Positions 34,862 to 46,014 of a stretch of DNA of 64,000 bases are shown here, piece by piece. This DNA is from Adiantum capillus-veneris (Eukaryota > Streptophyta > Polypodiopsida > Polypodiales > Pteridaceae). Position 1 is the stretch's first letter. Each line of letters opens with the position of its first letter. Both the position numbers and the translations under genes were made by a program. The stretch covers positions 35,447,469 to 35,511,468 of the forward strand of contig CM043942.1 of assembly GCA_014529385.2 (NCBI GenBank), in the 5' to 3' direction. The notes beneath the pieces are model-generated. The model made no database searches. It had not been told where the DNA came from and saw nothing but the letters and a program-made list of their open reading frames with translations.

Positions 34862-35709
34862 AAGATGAATGAAGATCCTACTTTAATAATATTAGGATCT
34901 TGAATCCCTAAGTAATCGTAGCAATATAATTGTTCAAAATTAGACACTAGATTCTTTTGTGCAGTTGATACTTGATGTCGAGCAATGAGAAACCCAAGCT
35001 AGTAGCAAAGCTATTACAAACCATGCAATGATCCACAACTACATTCAACACCATAATTTTTATTTTAACTTTAAATTTTACGGAGCAATCTAATGCAAGT
35101 CAACAATGCTCATACATCTACAAAGTTTCTAAACTATACTAACAGAGAATTGCCATATCTTATACAAAAAAAAGAGAGATTTCTTTAGAGTTGTAAGATA
35201 ACAAGTGGAATATTTAGTGGAATATAGAGAACATCATGTCGTGCCTCTGCACTCTAGTAACAACAAGAAATACTATAGTTCTATCTCGTGACTATGAAGA
35301 GTCCCACTTATCATCAATAAAGACATTGCGTCTCTGACACTTCTGGTGGGTGTCAAAATCGTATCGTATATCAGCAGCCATGGTTTTTGCAATCCCCTCA
35401 GCATGAACTGGCAACACACTTCCATACAAAAAGAAAAAGATAAGTCTCACAATCCACATGCAAGCAATACAAAATATACATCATAAAAGCACAAGAAATC
35501 TCAAATTGTTGTTTGAATCATTATCCAATACTAAACAATGATACAAAAAAGTGACAAAATAGCATAAAAGTATAATGGAAACATAAAATAGGTGGGGGAA
35601 ATGAAGTGTAAGGTGGACTCTCACTAGTCATCAAAGAGGTTGACACGCGAAGTCATGTCACCCACATCATCAACATCAAGAGAGGTGGAGGCTCCCTCTC
35701 TTCTTCATT
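34862..35709. other. Left end of the insert, no gene recognised
   Basis: AT-rich sequence with no supported gene. It may include the 3' untranslated region of the minus-strand gene that ends near 35710. Confidence 0.5.
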
Positions 35710-38700
35710 TTTAAGGGTGAAATAATGGTTGCACATAATCTGAAATCAAAGTGTCATCAATGTCGACTGCTGCACACACCCGCCCTGTGCCTAAGCATCC
35801 CAACTCCAAACAAAGACCTCCAGGACTTCAAAGAAGCTCCACAAAACATGCAATAAAAGAGTGACTTTGTTGCAAGCCACCACGCCATGGCTCCCTTGAT
35901 GATGATCTGGCCAGAGAAGACTCTGGAAGATGGTGCATCATGTAAGAATCCAAAGGGTGCATGCCAAGCCGATTGAATAGTGGGGTGCTCTCAACCACAA
36001 AGCAAGGTGGTACCCTATGCACCATAAGTAAGAGAGAACAATGACACTACACCACCACATAGACAATTAGAGGGCAATCACAATAATAATAACACACCAA
36101 AATGAGAAACAAACAAGTTAATATGTAGAAGAGCATTACCTCAATCCAACCACCAAAGCTATTACCATAACCATAAGCTCCATGATGGAGGACCACAATG
36201 CGACGATGAATAGCCATCTCTGATGCACGACAAAATCTCTCAACCCAGCCAATGGTATCTCCTGCAAGAGGTTTCAAAAGTCACAATAGAAAACACACAA
36301 CAAAAATCGACAAGTATTGTACAAAATTATGATTGAAGCAAAAACCTGCCATAGAGACCATGATCAACAACCACCTGAGTCTGAAAAACTCGAATATGCA
36401 AGTTGCATGCTTGCACGAACATGATCCTCACTACAAATATCCCAAAGGGGTACAACAGGGGAGGCTAATGGGGAACCACCAAAGGGAAGATCCAAAAAAA
36501 TAAAATCAGCAGCCCATGCAACTGTTCTCCCACCATGCACGCACAAGGTCCCATCGAGGCGTGCACATCCCATGTGCTCATGAACACGAATCCATGCCGG
36601 ATGTCGAACAGAGTCCCCAAAAATGGCCATGCATCGTGAGTCAGGCAATGAGGACAGTGAAGACAAGGGAGTATCAACGATGTAGACAAAAGAAATGGTT
36701 TTCTTTGCAACAATCTCCCCAAGAGGTACTGTGATACAAGAGGCTAAACAAAGTGACTTAACTCCAATAAATGAACAAAACAAACGATTGCATCGCAAGT
36801 GAAAGCTCACCATGCTCTCGCTCCATGTTTGCATCCACCCTAGTCTCAACAATCACCTCCTTTCCCTTGCGAGAAGTATTTGTAGCTTGAAAAAAGCAAA
36901 AAAACACAATAATACCGATATGTAAAAAAAATAATTTCAGGAGAAAGAGAATTTAAAGCTCTTAGACAAATTATGTTTGAGACTGTTTTGAGTAACCATT
37001 TACCCGATATCACCTCATCCACTCTAAGAGGGAGAGGCACATCGACGGATGTGCCACCAACTCTCATAATATCTTGAAGCTCTCTCTCACTCGCCAATAC
37101 ATGCCCAGAAGCCATGTCTATCCACCATGGACATGCCTCCATCTCCCAAGGAGTGAGCTTATGCATGGAAGGGGAGTACATGCATCCTTCCCCGATAGAT
37201 AGTTGTGCCCACTGCTTAGCTAAGAATGGAATCCCTGGTAGAAAGCCTTTTCCAACCAAGAATAACAGAAATCTAAAACAAAATAATAAAATAACATCAC
37301 TACACACTTCGTAATTATGAAAAGTTTGAAATAAAAGTATGATGAGCTTGACCTGTAGGCTAGCTGAGATGCCATGCGTACAGTGTCCACTTTCTTCATA
37401 GCTTGCTTGTCAACATCTTTTGTCTTAGCTTCAAGAGAGGTCTCCAAAGGATAAAGATAGGGTCGTGCTTCAAACTTGAGCTCCTCAAAGTAAGAGGCAA
37501 GAGAGCAATCATGAGGCAACAAAATACCACTAGCAATGTTGCTCAAGTCCTCCACAAACTTTATGGCCCTATCAAAAATCCTTTGTAGAAGGCCCTCTCT
37601 ACGAATCCAACTACATAACAAGGAAGATGAGAAAAAACTAAAATAATCACAAAAAACTAGCAACTCTACATCATAGATTCTTGAAAGTCAAAAGAAACTT
37701 TACTCACATGCGATACACATGATCTCCTTTCTTTAAACCATAAGAGGATCTAGTAATCTTATTTGTCTCAAGCAAGGTAACCCATAACAGTTTGCCGAAG
37801 ACAGGAGCATCATGCATAGCAATCAAGTTCAGTTTCTCAAGCGTAGCCCAACTATCAGGACCCCATTTGAGTGCAAGAACTCGAACCATCCAATCCGGTC
37901 CAAGATTCGGATCAACAATATTTAACAACTGCAGTTTTTGAGCAACGAATAGAAAACCAAGTTTAAGCAGCTATTACACTATGTGCAAAACACCCAAAAC
38001 AAAAATAATTCAACCATCTTCCCAACGCGCTCTCCATATTTTAGTGCTAAATCATTCAATATTTTCTCCTCCTCTTTTATAAGTTCTTCATTTGTCATTG
38101 TGTGCGTAGCTTGCTCTATTCTTTGGCTCAATTCCTTGGACATTTGAACCTTCAACACATACTTAAAAATAAATAATTTGCAAAAAACAAGCACATACTC
38201 TTTGGCTCAATTACTTGGATATTTTATCCTTCAATACACAATTTAATATATGTAATTTTCACAAAAAGCAAATATAAGATCGTTCCAAAAAAGCAATCCA
38301 AAGACACTCACATCGTATAAGAGCTTTCCCAAGTATCGACGAGTAAGTGGGTACCAAGGCTCCACCCCCTTCGAGTATTTCTTACGGACTGCAGCAATCA
38401 ACTTTTGATCTTTTTCTGGTAGCCCTGTTACATAGGCTTCATGATCTGCAGCACAAATGTGGGAGCAATTGACAAGCTCATCCCTAAGATGCGTGACTAC
38501 AAGAGCATGTGTATTCATGCTATTCCAAGTTCATATACAATATATAAAAAGTCAGAAACACAACATAGAAATTTTCAGCTAAAATATATAGAAAGTCATA
38601 AAGCTTACAAATTCATTCTTTACAAGCTACTAGAAAAGCTATCTCTGGCACTCGACTAGGATCAATAATTGTACAAAGCACACTACAATGTTTCTGTCGA

Positions 38701-39480
38701 TCAATGGAGAATCTCTCTTTGATAGCAGCCATCCAAGCGACCGTTCTATGATTACCCTCCCAAACATAGAATATTTTATTAGAGAGAACTTAAAGATTTG
38801 GTCTTTTAGAAAGCTCAATTTCAAACTCTTTATGTATATCAACCCATATTGGGTCCCATGAAGTAAGAAGGTCCTGTGCAAAAAAGATAATCATAGGTAG
38901 AAAAGCACTCTCAACTACTATTTATGAGAACAACAAAAAACACCATAGAAAGAGACAGTAGGAAAGACCAAAGCAGAGAAATGAAATACCTATCACATAA
39001 GCTTCCTCCTTCTTGAAATTCCAAACTGAAACAATAAAAGCTCATTTTTCTTGCATGTAGCCCTCCTTTGCAAAAGCAGCTTTCAATCCACTAACATCAT
39101 CTCGTAAGCCTCTCACCCTTGCATAGGGGATCAATCGACATAAAGGAATTGGTGGACAATCTAAACAACTAAACATGCGAGTACATTGAAGAATATCTTG
39201 TCCTCTATGCATGGAAAGTTTGTGCTCTTCCCCCGTCTCAGTCTCTACTGCTACTTCATCTCTTACGACATAAGGCACTATTTGAAAACATGCCTCTTGT
39301 GGGGCAAGAGATTCATCAACTTCATTTATGGAGCCAAGCCCCAAGTCCTGACTTTGCATCTTTTCCTCCTGTGTCTCCAAACCATCTGTCATATATGTGA
39401 CAGAGACTGCACTTATTTGATCACTGCTCTGTAAGATACTGGAAGCTTGAGTTGAAGAAAGTCGTCTCCCTCTGCGACCT
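35710..39480 (-). pseudogene. Spliced gene with ParB-like and DNA-methyltransferase-like motifs, decayed
   Basis: Eleven exons by eye on the minus strand: 38997-39480, 38624-38873, 38312-38518, 38015-38149, 37708-37928, 37353-37610, 37004-37272, 36811-36885, 36345-36728, 36140-36261, 35710-36014. Introns are 80-165 bases with GT-AG borders, and the phase is continuous over the junctions from exon 3 to exon 9. Exons 1-2 resemble a ParB/Srx domain: RVRGLRDDVSGLKAAF, then WEGNHRTVAWMAAI near 38730-38768. Exon 9 has an IFGDS and FLDLPFGG pair like the GD- and DPPF-type catalytic motifs of DNA methyltransferases, and exon 11 has a VLEVF...and VDIDD pair like the SAM-binding motif. The gene is broken by stops at 39042-39044 (TGA) and 38790-38792 (TAA), one frameshift near 36378, and further breaks in exon 11. 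Assignment rests on motifs only. The middle exons are unrecognised. Confidence 0.55.
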
Positions 39481-39542
39481 CATCCACGAATTGAAAGACT
39501 TGCAAAAAAACCAAAAACAATTTATTTACTTCACTAAAATTC

Positions 39543-40152
39543 CCTCTAGGCATCCATGCCGACGCGAATGCCTAGAGGCGATTCAAAAAATCAAAACTTT
39601 ATCTTATTGATCTCCACCTAAGCATCCATGTCCGCTTGGATTGCTAGAGGGGAGCTAACAATTTAATAGAAAGCATGCTCAATTATAAAATTTAATCTTG
39701 AGAAATTCCCTCTAGACATCCATGTCGGCGTGGATAGCTTGAGGAAGCTTAATGAGCTTCATAAAACATGATTAAATTCAATGCGAGAATGAATCACTAC
39801 CCCTAAACCAATGTCGCAAGAAACTCCTTCTAGCCATCCACGCCGGCGTGTATGGCTTCAGGTAGTTTTAAGAGAAGCTATGCAGCTCTGAAGATTTCCA
39901 GAGAGAGCTTATAAATAGGTAGATTTTCACATTCAAAACTCCTTGTAGCCATACACGCCGACGTGGATGGCTACAGGTAGTTTAGGCTTAGAATCATAAT
40001 GATAAGAAAACCACACAAAGTTTAGTTAATCCTGGCAGAGCTTTGGCAACTTATCCCAACACAAGCACTGGCTAGAAGAGTTGGAGGTCCGACTTTGGAA
40101 GGCAAGTGGAAGGCCATGGAGTACCTTGCGTTGATCGAAATATTCCCTCTAA

Positions 40153-40234
<82 letters not shown>

Positions 40235-40493
40235 GGGGGGTGCACTACCCCTCCAACATCTCTCTCCGGCTGTGCAGGGCACGCTCCCAAGGCTCTAGGT
40301 TGTGGGAGGGCTATATAAGCCCAAGTTCAACTCCAATTCAAGATTTACAGAGATCCTTGCAACAGAGAGTGTTACAGTTAAAGAAGGCTTCTAATTTTAA
40401 TTTAAACATAAGCTTTACAAATGTTATCTAAAGCATTGAAAAAAAAAACTACCTGTAGCCATCCATGCCGGCGTGGATGGCTATAGGTAGTTT
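39543..40493. repeat. Array of six spaced fold-back (palindromic) repeats
   Basis: Copies at 39543-39578, 39612-39654, 39706-39745, 39821-39868, 39936-39983 and 40446-40493. Each is an inverted repeat of about 36-48 bases. The last copy has arms built on CCTGTAGCCATCCA and TGGATGGCTATAGG around a GCCGGC-like centre. The first has perfect 11-base arms (CCTCTAGGCAT). Copies 3, 4 and 5 are spaced 115 bases apart. The array lies in the gap between the divergent ParB-like gene and transposase. Possible roles are transposase binding sites, as in subterminal repeats of plant DNA transposons, or hairpin RNA. None is shown. Confidence 0.85.
40155..40231. repeat. CT microsatellite
   Basis: About 38 CT units between fold-back copies 5 and 6. 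Confidence 0.97.
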
Positions 40494-41112
40494 GCAAATG
40501 AACCTGGCAGGAGGTTTTCGGGCCGAGGTAGATTCCCTTCTCCCCATGACCAAGGTAGACTCCCTTCTCCCTTTTCCCTTCTCCGAGCTTGGTTCGAGTT
40601 GCTCCCGAGTCTTGAGATTCAAGAACGGCGAGGCAGTAGAGGTTTTCAATGAAGACGAAGTAGTTGTGATGGGCTAGGCTTTAGAGATTACCTTGAAAGG
40701 GCGCACGCAAGAAGGCGCAAACTGGCACAGGCAAGAAGGCGCAGAAAATTTGTTGAGGCAATAGCGCAAAAAAATTGCCAAGGCTAGGCTTGAGAGCGTG
40801 AAAGGGCGCAGAAACTTTGCCAAGGCTATTGCACAGAAAACGTAGAGAGAGAGATGCCTGTGAGAGAGGCGAGCAGATAGATGCATTAAAAAATTATATT
40901 AAGGACCTACTAGCTTTAAAAAAATACAGTAGGGGCCTACAGGCCCCTTTCACATAATGAAACCATGACCCTTGCATCTATGTCGATTAGACTGTTCAAG
41001 ATTTTCTAGCTTTAATTCTTTTTGACAATTTATATCCATTTTTGAGTTCTTAGGATGTAATTTGTCACAAATTACCATGCAAAAAGGGCAGTTATATCTA
41101 AAAATAAAGACG

Positions 41113-41390
41113 AAATTCATCTCCAAAGCCTATGTAACATACCTAAACTCTATTTTTTAGCATCTTTTATTGATAGACAGTCATTCTTCTTATGAAAGCT
41201 ACAATTTGTTTTGCCAATCAAGAAATTTAATCTCGTGACCAGTGGTACTTTGGGAATTTTGGAAAACTTGAAGAGCATTTTAGAAATTTGTGACAAAATA
41301 TTCGGGCTTTTTTCGGAATGTTTGAAATTTGAGGGGTATTTTGGGAATTCCCGCAAATTAGAGGGGTAAATGTGCAATTTTCCCTTTTAT
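41113..41390. repeat. Dispersed repeat, copy 2
   Basis: Same family as 1-245, same orientation. Ends with GGGGTAAATGTGCAATTTTCCC.. type sequence, beyond the homologous part of copy 1. Confidence 0.65.
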
Positions 41391-41715
41391 TAACTAAGAG
41401 CAGCCATGAACTGACACACCCCCATCCTTTAAACTTAAGCTATTGTCGCATGCTCTGTCTATCAATCCCCCATAGTACTGTGGTGTAGCTCCTTTTAATT
41501 GCATTGGTGGCCTCTCTAACAAACTCAATATGCAACCACTCTTTTCAGCACGCAAAAACTTGTCTTAGAATTTAATAAACCAAAAACACTCAGCAGTGTG
41601 TAAACACCCTTAACTTCGGCATGGGATATCGTGCATGGGACATTTAACTGGGTAGGTGAAGCTCAAAAAATCATTATTATCCTCGATTGACTGAAAATCG
41701 TAAAACTCAAAGAAC

Positions 41716-41846
41716 TAGAAGCAGGCTCGTTTTTTCAGTGTTCTGAAAATTAAAAGCAGGTTCGTTTTTTTAGTGTTTTAAAAACTAAAATAGGTTCTTT
41801 TTTAGTGTTTTTAAAACTAAAAGCATGCTTGTTTTTTAAGCACTTT
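41716..41846. repeat. Tandem repeat, unit about 35 bases
   Basis: About four diverged units of the form AAAGCAGGTTCGTTTTTTTAG followed by TGTTTTAAAAACTA-like sequence. Confidence 0.75.
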
Positions 41847-42060
41847 ATAATTCATGTTGTGACTATATTATATAGTGAGTTGTTTTATAAAATAGTAATT
41901 GTCGTTCATGGGAACAAGAACGTGCAATATTCCTGGCGGCTTGTGGTTATGGATAGAATTTTAAGGATATCAATATATTCTATTTACACCCTCTGTATCA
42001 ATCAAAACCATGCCACTGCTCTTTGATATTCTTACCTTCTACTAAACACACTATTAACCC

Positions 42061-45000
42061 ATGGGGAGATGCATTACAGTTTTTGGTCCAAGGCGTGGAC
42101 AAAAGCTAGTGCTTATGTTTGATACCAGAATTTATTCTTTGACAGTTTCTTCTTTGCAAGAACATTTTGAACTTCGTGATGCTAATTTTTGTCTTCGTCC
42201 ACTAACATTATCTGGACCGCAAGTCAAGGTAGAAGCTACTATATCATCAGATGGTGAGCAAACTTTTATGCTTGATCATGAACAACACCAGTTCTACAAG
42301 GTGGATATAAGAAGTGAGGATCAGATTGATGATGGCATTGGTAGAGTTTCTCAAGACATGAAAGACAAGAAAGTACCTCTCTCTGAGATCAATGCGAGTG
42401 TTATTGACATGATAAAGTGCATGCCATTGCAAAGCAATTTATATATTGCCCTCCATCAAGCAAAGAAAGTGGTATGTAATGATGAGCTCCCAGCTCATTA
42501 TGATGGGTATATTGCTTTTGAGTTACCGTCATTTGGTAATTCTTCAGGTATGAGTGGTATGGAGCAAAGGGACATGATAGTCACATGTGGATAGAGTATG
42601 TCACTTGTAGGAGTGATAGTTTTAATGGCATTGTCAGATTTAGTAGATGCTCTGGGCATTTGCGCTACATCAACATTGATTGTCCCTTTTATTTGTGCTC
42701 AAATATGTTCAATGAGTCTCAATGGCGAGGTCTTCTTGTTAAATCTAGTTCTAAAGAATTGATCTCTTCTCAGTATGGCACACTGGTATGCACTCATTGT
42801 GGACAAATTCCCAAATGTGCATCTATATGTCCTGCAATTATTTACTATTGTTTGCCTAGAGATAAGCATAATTGTACTAGGTGTGCTTTGCATCTTGGAG
42901 AACATAATCATCCATGTGTAGAAGGGAGGAGTCGGATGGTTGAAAGTCACATAGATGAAATGTTGCTTGATCGAGCAAGTCGGGACCCTTTGGTGACTGT
43001 GAAACAATTGGAGCAGGCCACCACTAATGATCTTATCATGAAAAAGCTTATTGGAGCAGGTTCAACTGCAAGTGCTATGATTGAAGATTTGGAATTTACT
43101 GAATTCCTTGACAGTATAACTCCCCTGTCAAATAAAAGGAGAGTTGAATGAAGTTTCGAGGCTGTAAAAAGATCAAAGAATATCACTTCAAAAGGTCTTG
43201 AGGCAGTGCTTGACTTGAAAAGCAAGTGCAGATATCCTTTTATCCATAGTATCCTTTTGCCAGGCCAATTGGGTGATAAAGTACAACCTCATGTATTTAA
43301 AATGTCAATTAAGGGACCGGGCAGTGGAGTTGATTTGGTGAATCACATGCGTCCTGGAGGTAATTTGGAGCAAATGTGGGTGCACTTTGATCATGTTCAC
43401 CGTGTTCAAGGATGGCCGACTATGTCAGCGCATGTCTATGACCCTTATGTACGAGAGCTACTCACCATTGCAACTGTTGAGTTTAGCGTGGAAAATAAAT
43501 ATGCTCAGATTGAATTTTGGAAGATGCTGAACAATGTGGTTAAGCAACAGGGTTTTGATAAGCCAAAGTTCAGGGGATTTATGGCAGATGAAGCCAGTGC
43601 CAATTGGATTGTTGTGCATACTATTTATTTTGGAGGAGCAAAGAATTCTACTCCAAACAAAGAGAGATCATGTTTGTTTCATTGGGAGCAAAGTATGGTT
43701 TGACATACTGTCAAGTGCATCCGTCCAGCATTTCAAGAGGAGCACAAAATTTTGTGTCGCAAGTGGAGAACTGTACCTACAGAGAATGCGGCTGAGCAAT
43801 GTAAGGGAGAGATTAGAAGATTTTGTAAAATAGGAATGGCCATTGAAGGGGAGATTGCTTCATTGGAGACATGGTTGGCTTGGTGGGATGTACGAGTGCC
43901 TCATTGGGGGGAAAGATTTGTATCACAAGATGTTGCAGGTATCTTTGTCCCTAACACAAACTTGTCTGAGTCAAAACATGCTAGTATGCGTGCCTCGGTT
44001 GGTTACAAGGATCAATAAGTTTGTATGAGGCAGCATGTGCAGATATGGCTTTAGCTGTACTTCAAAGTGTGAAATATAATGCCTATTGGAAAGGTGTTGG
44101 GAGCTCCACCGGTCCCGGCATTAAAGGTTTGGCAGATCGCTTCATGACCCGACCTCCATCTACTTCCGCGGCAGCTGGAAAGAAACTAGTTGACCTCACA
44201 CATTCTTCAATGTATGAAATGGGTGTCAATAGTCCTGAAGTGAATAGAAATATACTCCGAGAAAAGAGTATTAGAAAAAAGAGGCCAATTTTTTATGATG
44301 CAAATATTGTCTTGGAGGAGGATAGCCACAGGCCAGAGTATGTTACAATGACAACTTCAATTGGTGGGCTTCAGCACAAAAAAACAACTTCAAAGGATGT
44401 CCCATATCCCAAAGTAAATGTAGCAAAGTCAGTTTGGGCAATAAGGAGAACAGAACCTGGGAGAAAGATGACTTGTTTCGGTGTGGTGTCAAAAGATGGA
44501 GATCAATGTGGGCGGTTCATCAATGCATGTTCAACGGATTCCAAAATAGGGGTGCCAGCTCCTTGTTTTTGGGGTCGCAGGAAGTATCCTCCATCTGGTT
44601 CACAATTGGGAGGCCTTGTGGAAGGGTTCATTTGGTTTTGTAACTCCAATACATGCACACCTGGAAGGTTCACAGCATAGTCAAAGGGCCACCAGGTCCA
44701 GCTCCCGGTGTCACTGGGTAGTCGCAAAGGGCACAAATTTGCAACCTCAAGAGGTAACGCAACTGCAAGCCAATGGTTTTGTTTTGCAAGCAAGAGTTAC
44801 ATCAGCATCAAGAATGCATGAAATAGTTCCATTGAACCAAAGAGTTGCTAGCAGCATCCGTCCCAAATTTAAAGATGGAAAGATTGTGAAATGGAGATCA
44901 CAATTAACAAAGGAGTTTCATGGCAAGATTGAAGTGGGTAGAACCATGGCAGCAGAGTTGGTGCGAGAGGTCATTGTGGTTTGCAATGAAACACATGTTT

Positions 45001-45263
45001 TCTATGTTAATACTGTGGGGTCAAGTGCAAAGGGAGTGACATACTCTGTGACAATGTCAGATTTTCCTAGATGTACTTGCGAGGATTTTCAAAATCGGGA
45101 AAGCAAGCGCCTTGTGTATATGCCATGTAAGCACATTTACTTCATATTTCTGCAAGTACTTGGCCTTGACCCTCATGCTCATGAGTTCATGCATCATGCG
45201 GCTTTAACGAAATTGGAGTTAGTCCAAGCACTTGGAGGTTCACGGGTGCTGATGCAGCCTTAA
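42061..45263 (+). pseudogene. MuDR-like transposase with zinc finger and SWIM domain, decayed
   Basis: Open segments at 42061-42594, 42585-43151, 43206-43703, 43752-44018, 44021-44680 and 44616-45263 read as one degraded protein. There are in-frame TGA stops at 43149-43151 and 43701-43703, and frameshifts near 42580, 44015 and 44680. Order: N-terminal part, then a CX2C...HXH finger (NCTRCALHLGEHNHPC near 42870-42920), then the transposase core with HVYDPYVRELLTIATVEF (first Asp) and FRGFMADEASANW (second Asp), a NLSESKHAS region, and a C-terminal SWIM finger (CTCEDF...MPCKH near 45074-45135). These features fit MuDR/FAR1-like DDE transposases. In life it would cut and move element DNA. Not functional in this copy. 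Confidence 0.75.
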
Positions 45264-46014
45264 AGGCTTTTGGACCTTGCTATGGTTTTATAGAAGTAGT
45301 TTTTTCGGTGATATGTGCTTATGGCTATTAACTTTTGCCCCAAATATTCTACCACGGCAGTATTTTTTTGTTGCACTGTCCATTTTGATTTGTAGATGCA
45401 ATACACCTTCTTGGTTAATTTCAATGTTGATGGAAGGTTTTTGGCATGTGTTAGAGATAGAACAATTTAAAATTATTTTTATAGGTTAAGAAACTAAGTA
45501 GGGAGTATTTCTAACCAAAAAAAATCCAAGATATTGTGGTGTGTGGTCGACTCTGTCTACACGACCAAACCAACTGTGCCTCTCTCTCATCCGGCACCTC
45601 CTTATATTGCCATCAAGCAGTTACACCCATAACATGTCTGGCCACACTAGGTGGTAGGCCTCTACCTACACAACCACACACCACAATATATACAACTATT
45701 ATATTGCACAAGGATATAAAAAAACATTGTAAGTTTTGCAAATTTTATGGTTTGCGTAATTCTGTATTGCAAGGATATCAAAAAAAAGTTTGCAGATTGC
45801 GTAATTTTGTATTACAAGGATATCAAAAAAAAAGTTTATGGTTTGTGTAATTTTGTATTACAACTAATATATTGCACAAGGATATCAAAAAAATTTGTAT
45901 TGCAAGGATATCAAAAAAAAGTTTATGGTTTGGGTAATTTTGTATTACAACTAATATATTGCACAAGGATATCAAAAAAAATTGTTAGTTTTGCTCGGTT
46001 TATGGTTTGCTTGC
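45264..46014. other. Post-transposase region with minisatellite
   Basis: No gene supported. Bases 45703-45990 hold a minisatellite of AAGGATATCAAAAAAA units separated by AATTTTGTATTACAACTAATA-like or GTTTATGGTTTG segments, about six units in two interleaved periods. Confidence 0.65.
45703..45990. repeat. GGATATC minisatellite
   Basis: About six copies of CAAGGATATCAAAAAAA. Adjacent copies are joined by short segments, several of which repeat as a pair of larger units of about 95 bases. Confidence 0.85.

Larger units (their letters stand above)
40494..42060. other. Intergenic region between fold-back array and transposase
   Basis: No gene supported. It holds AAGGGCGCA and AAGAAGGCGCA motif repeats (about 40696-40830), a small inverted repeat AGGGGCCTACAGGCCCCT at 40930-40947, the dispersed repeat at 41113-41390, and a tandem repeat of about 35 bases (41716-41846, units like AAAGCAGGTTCGTTTTTT). 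Confidence 0.6.

Noticed and set aside
39543-40493. CRISPR-like array of spaced repeats
   Set aside because: Units are palindromic and diverged, spacer lengths vary (about 33-76 bases, then 462), there are no cas genes, and the DNA is plant nuclear sequence with introns and retrotransposons.
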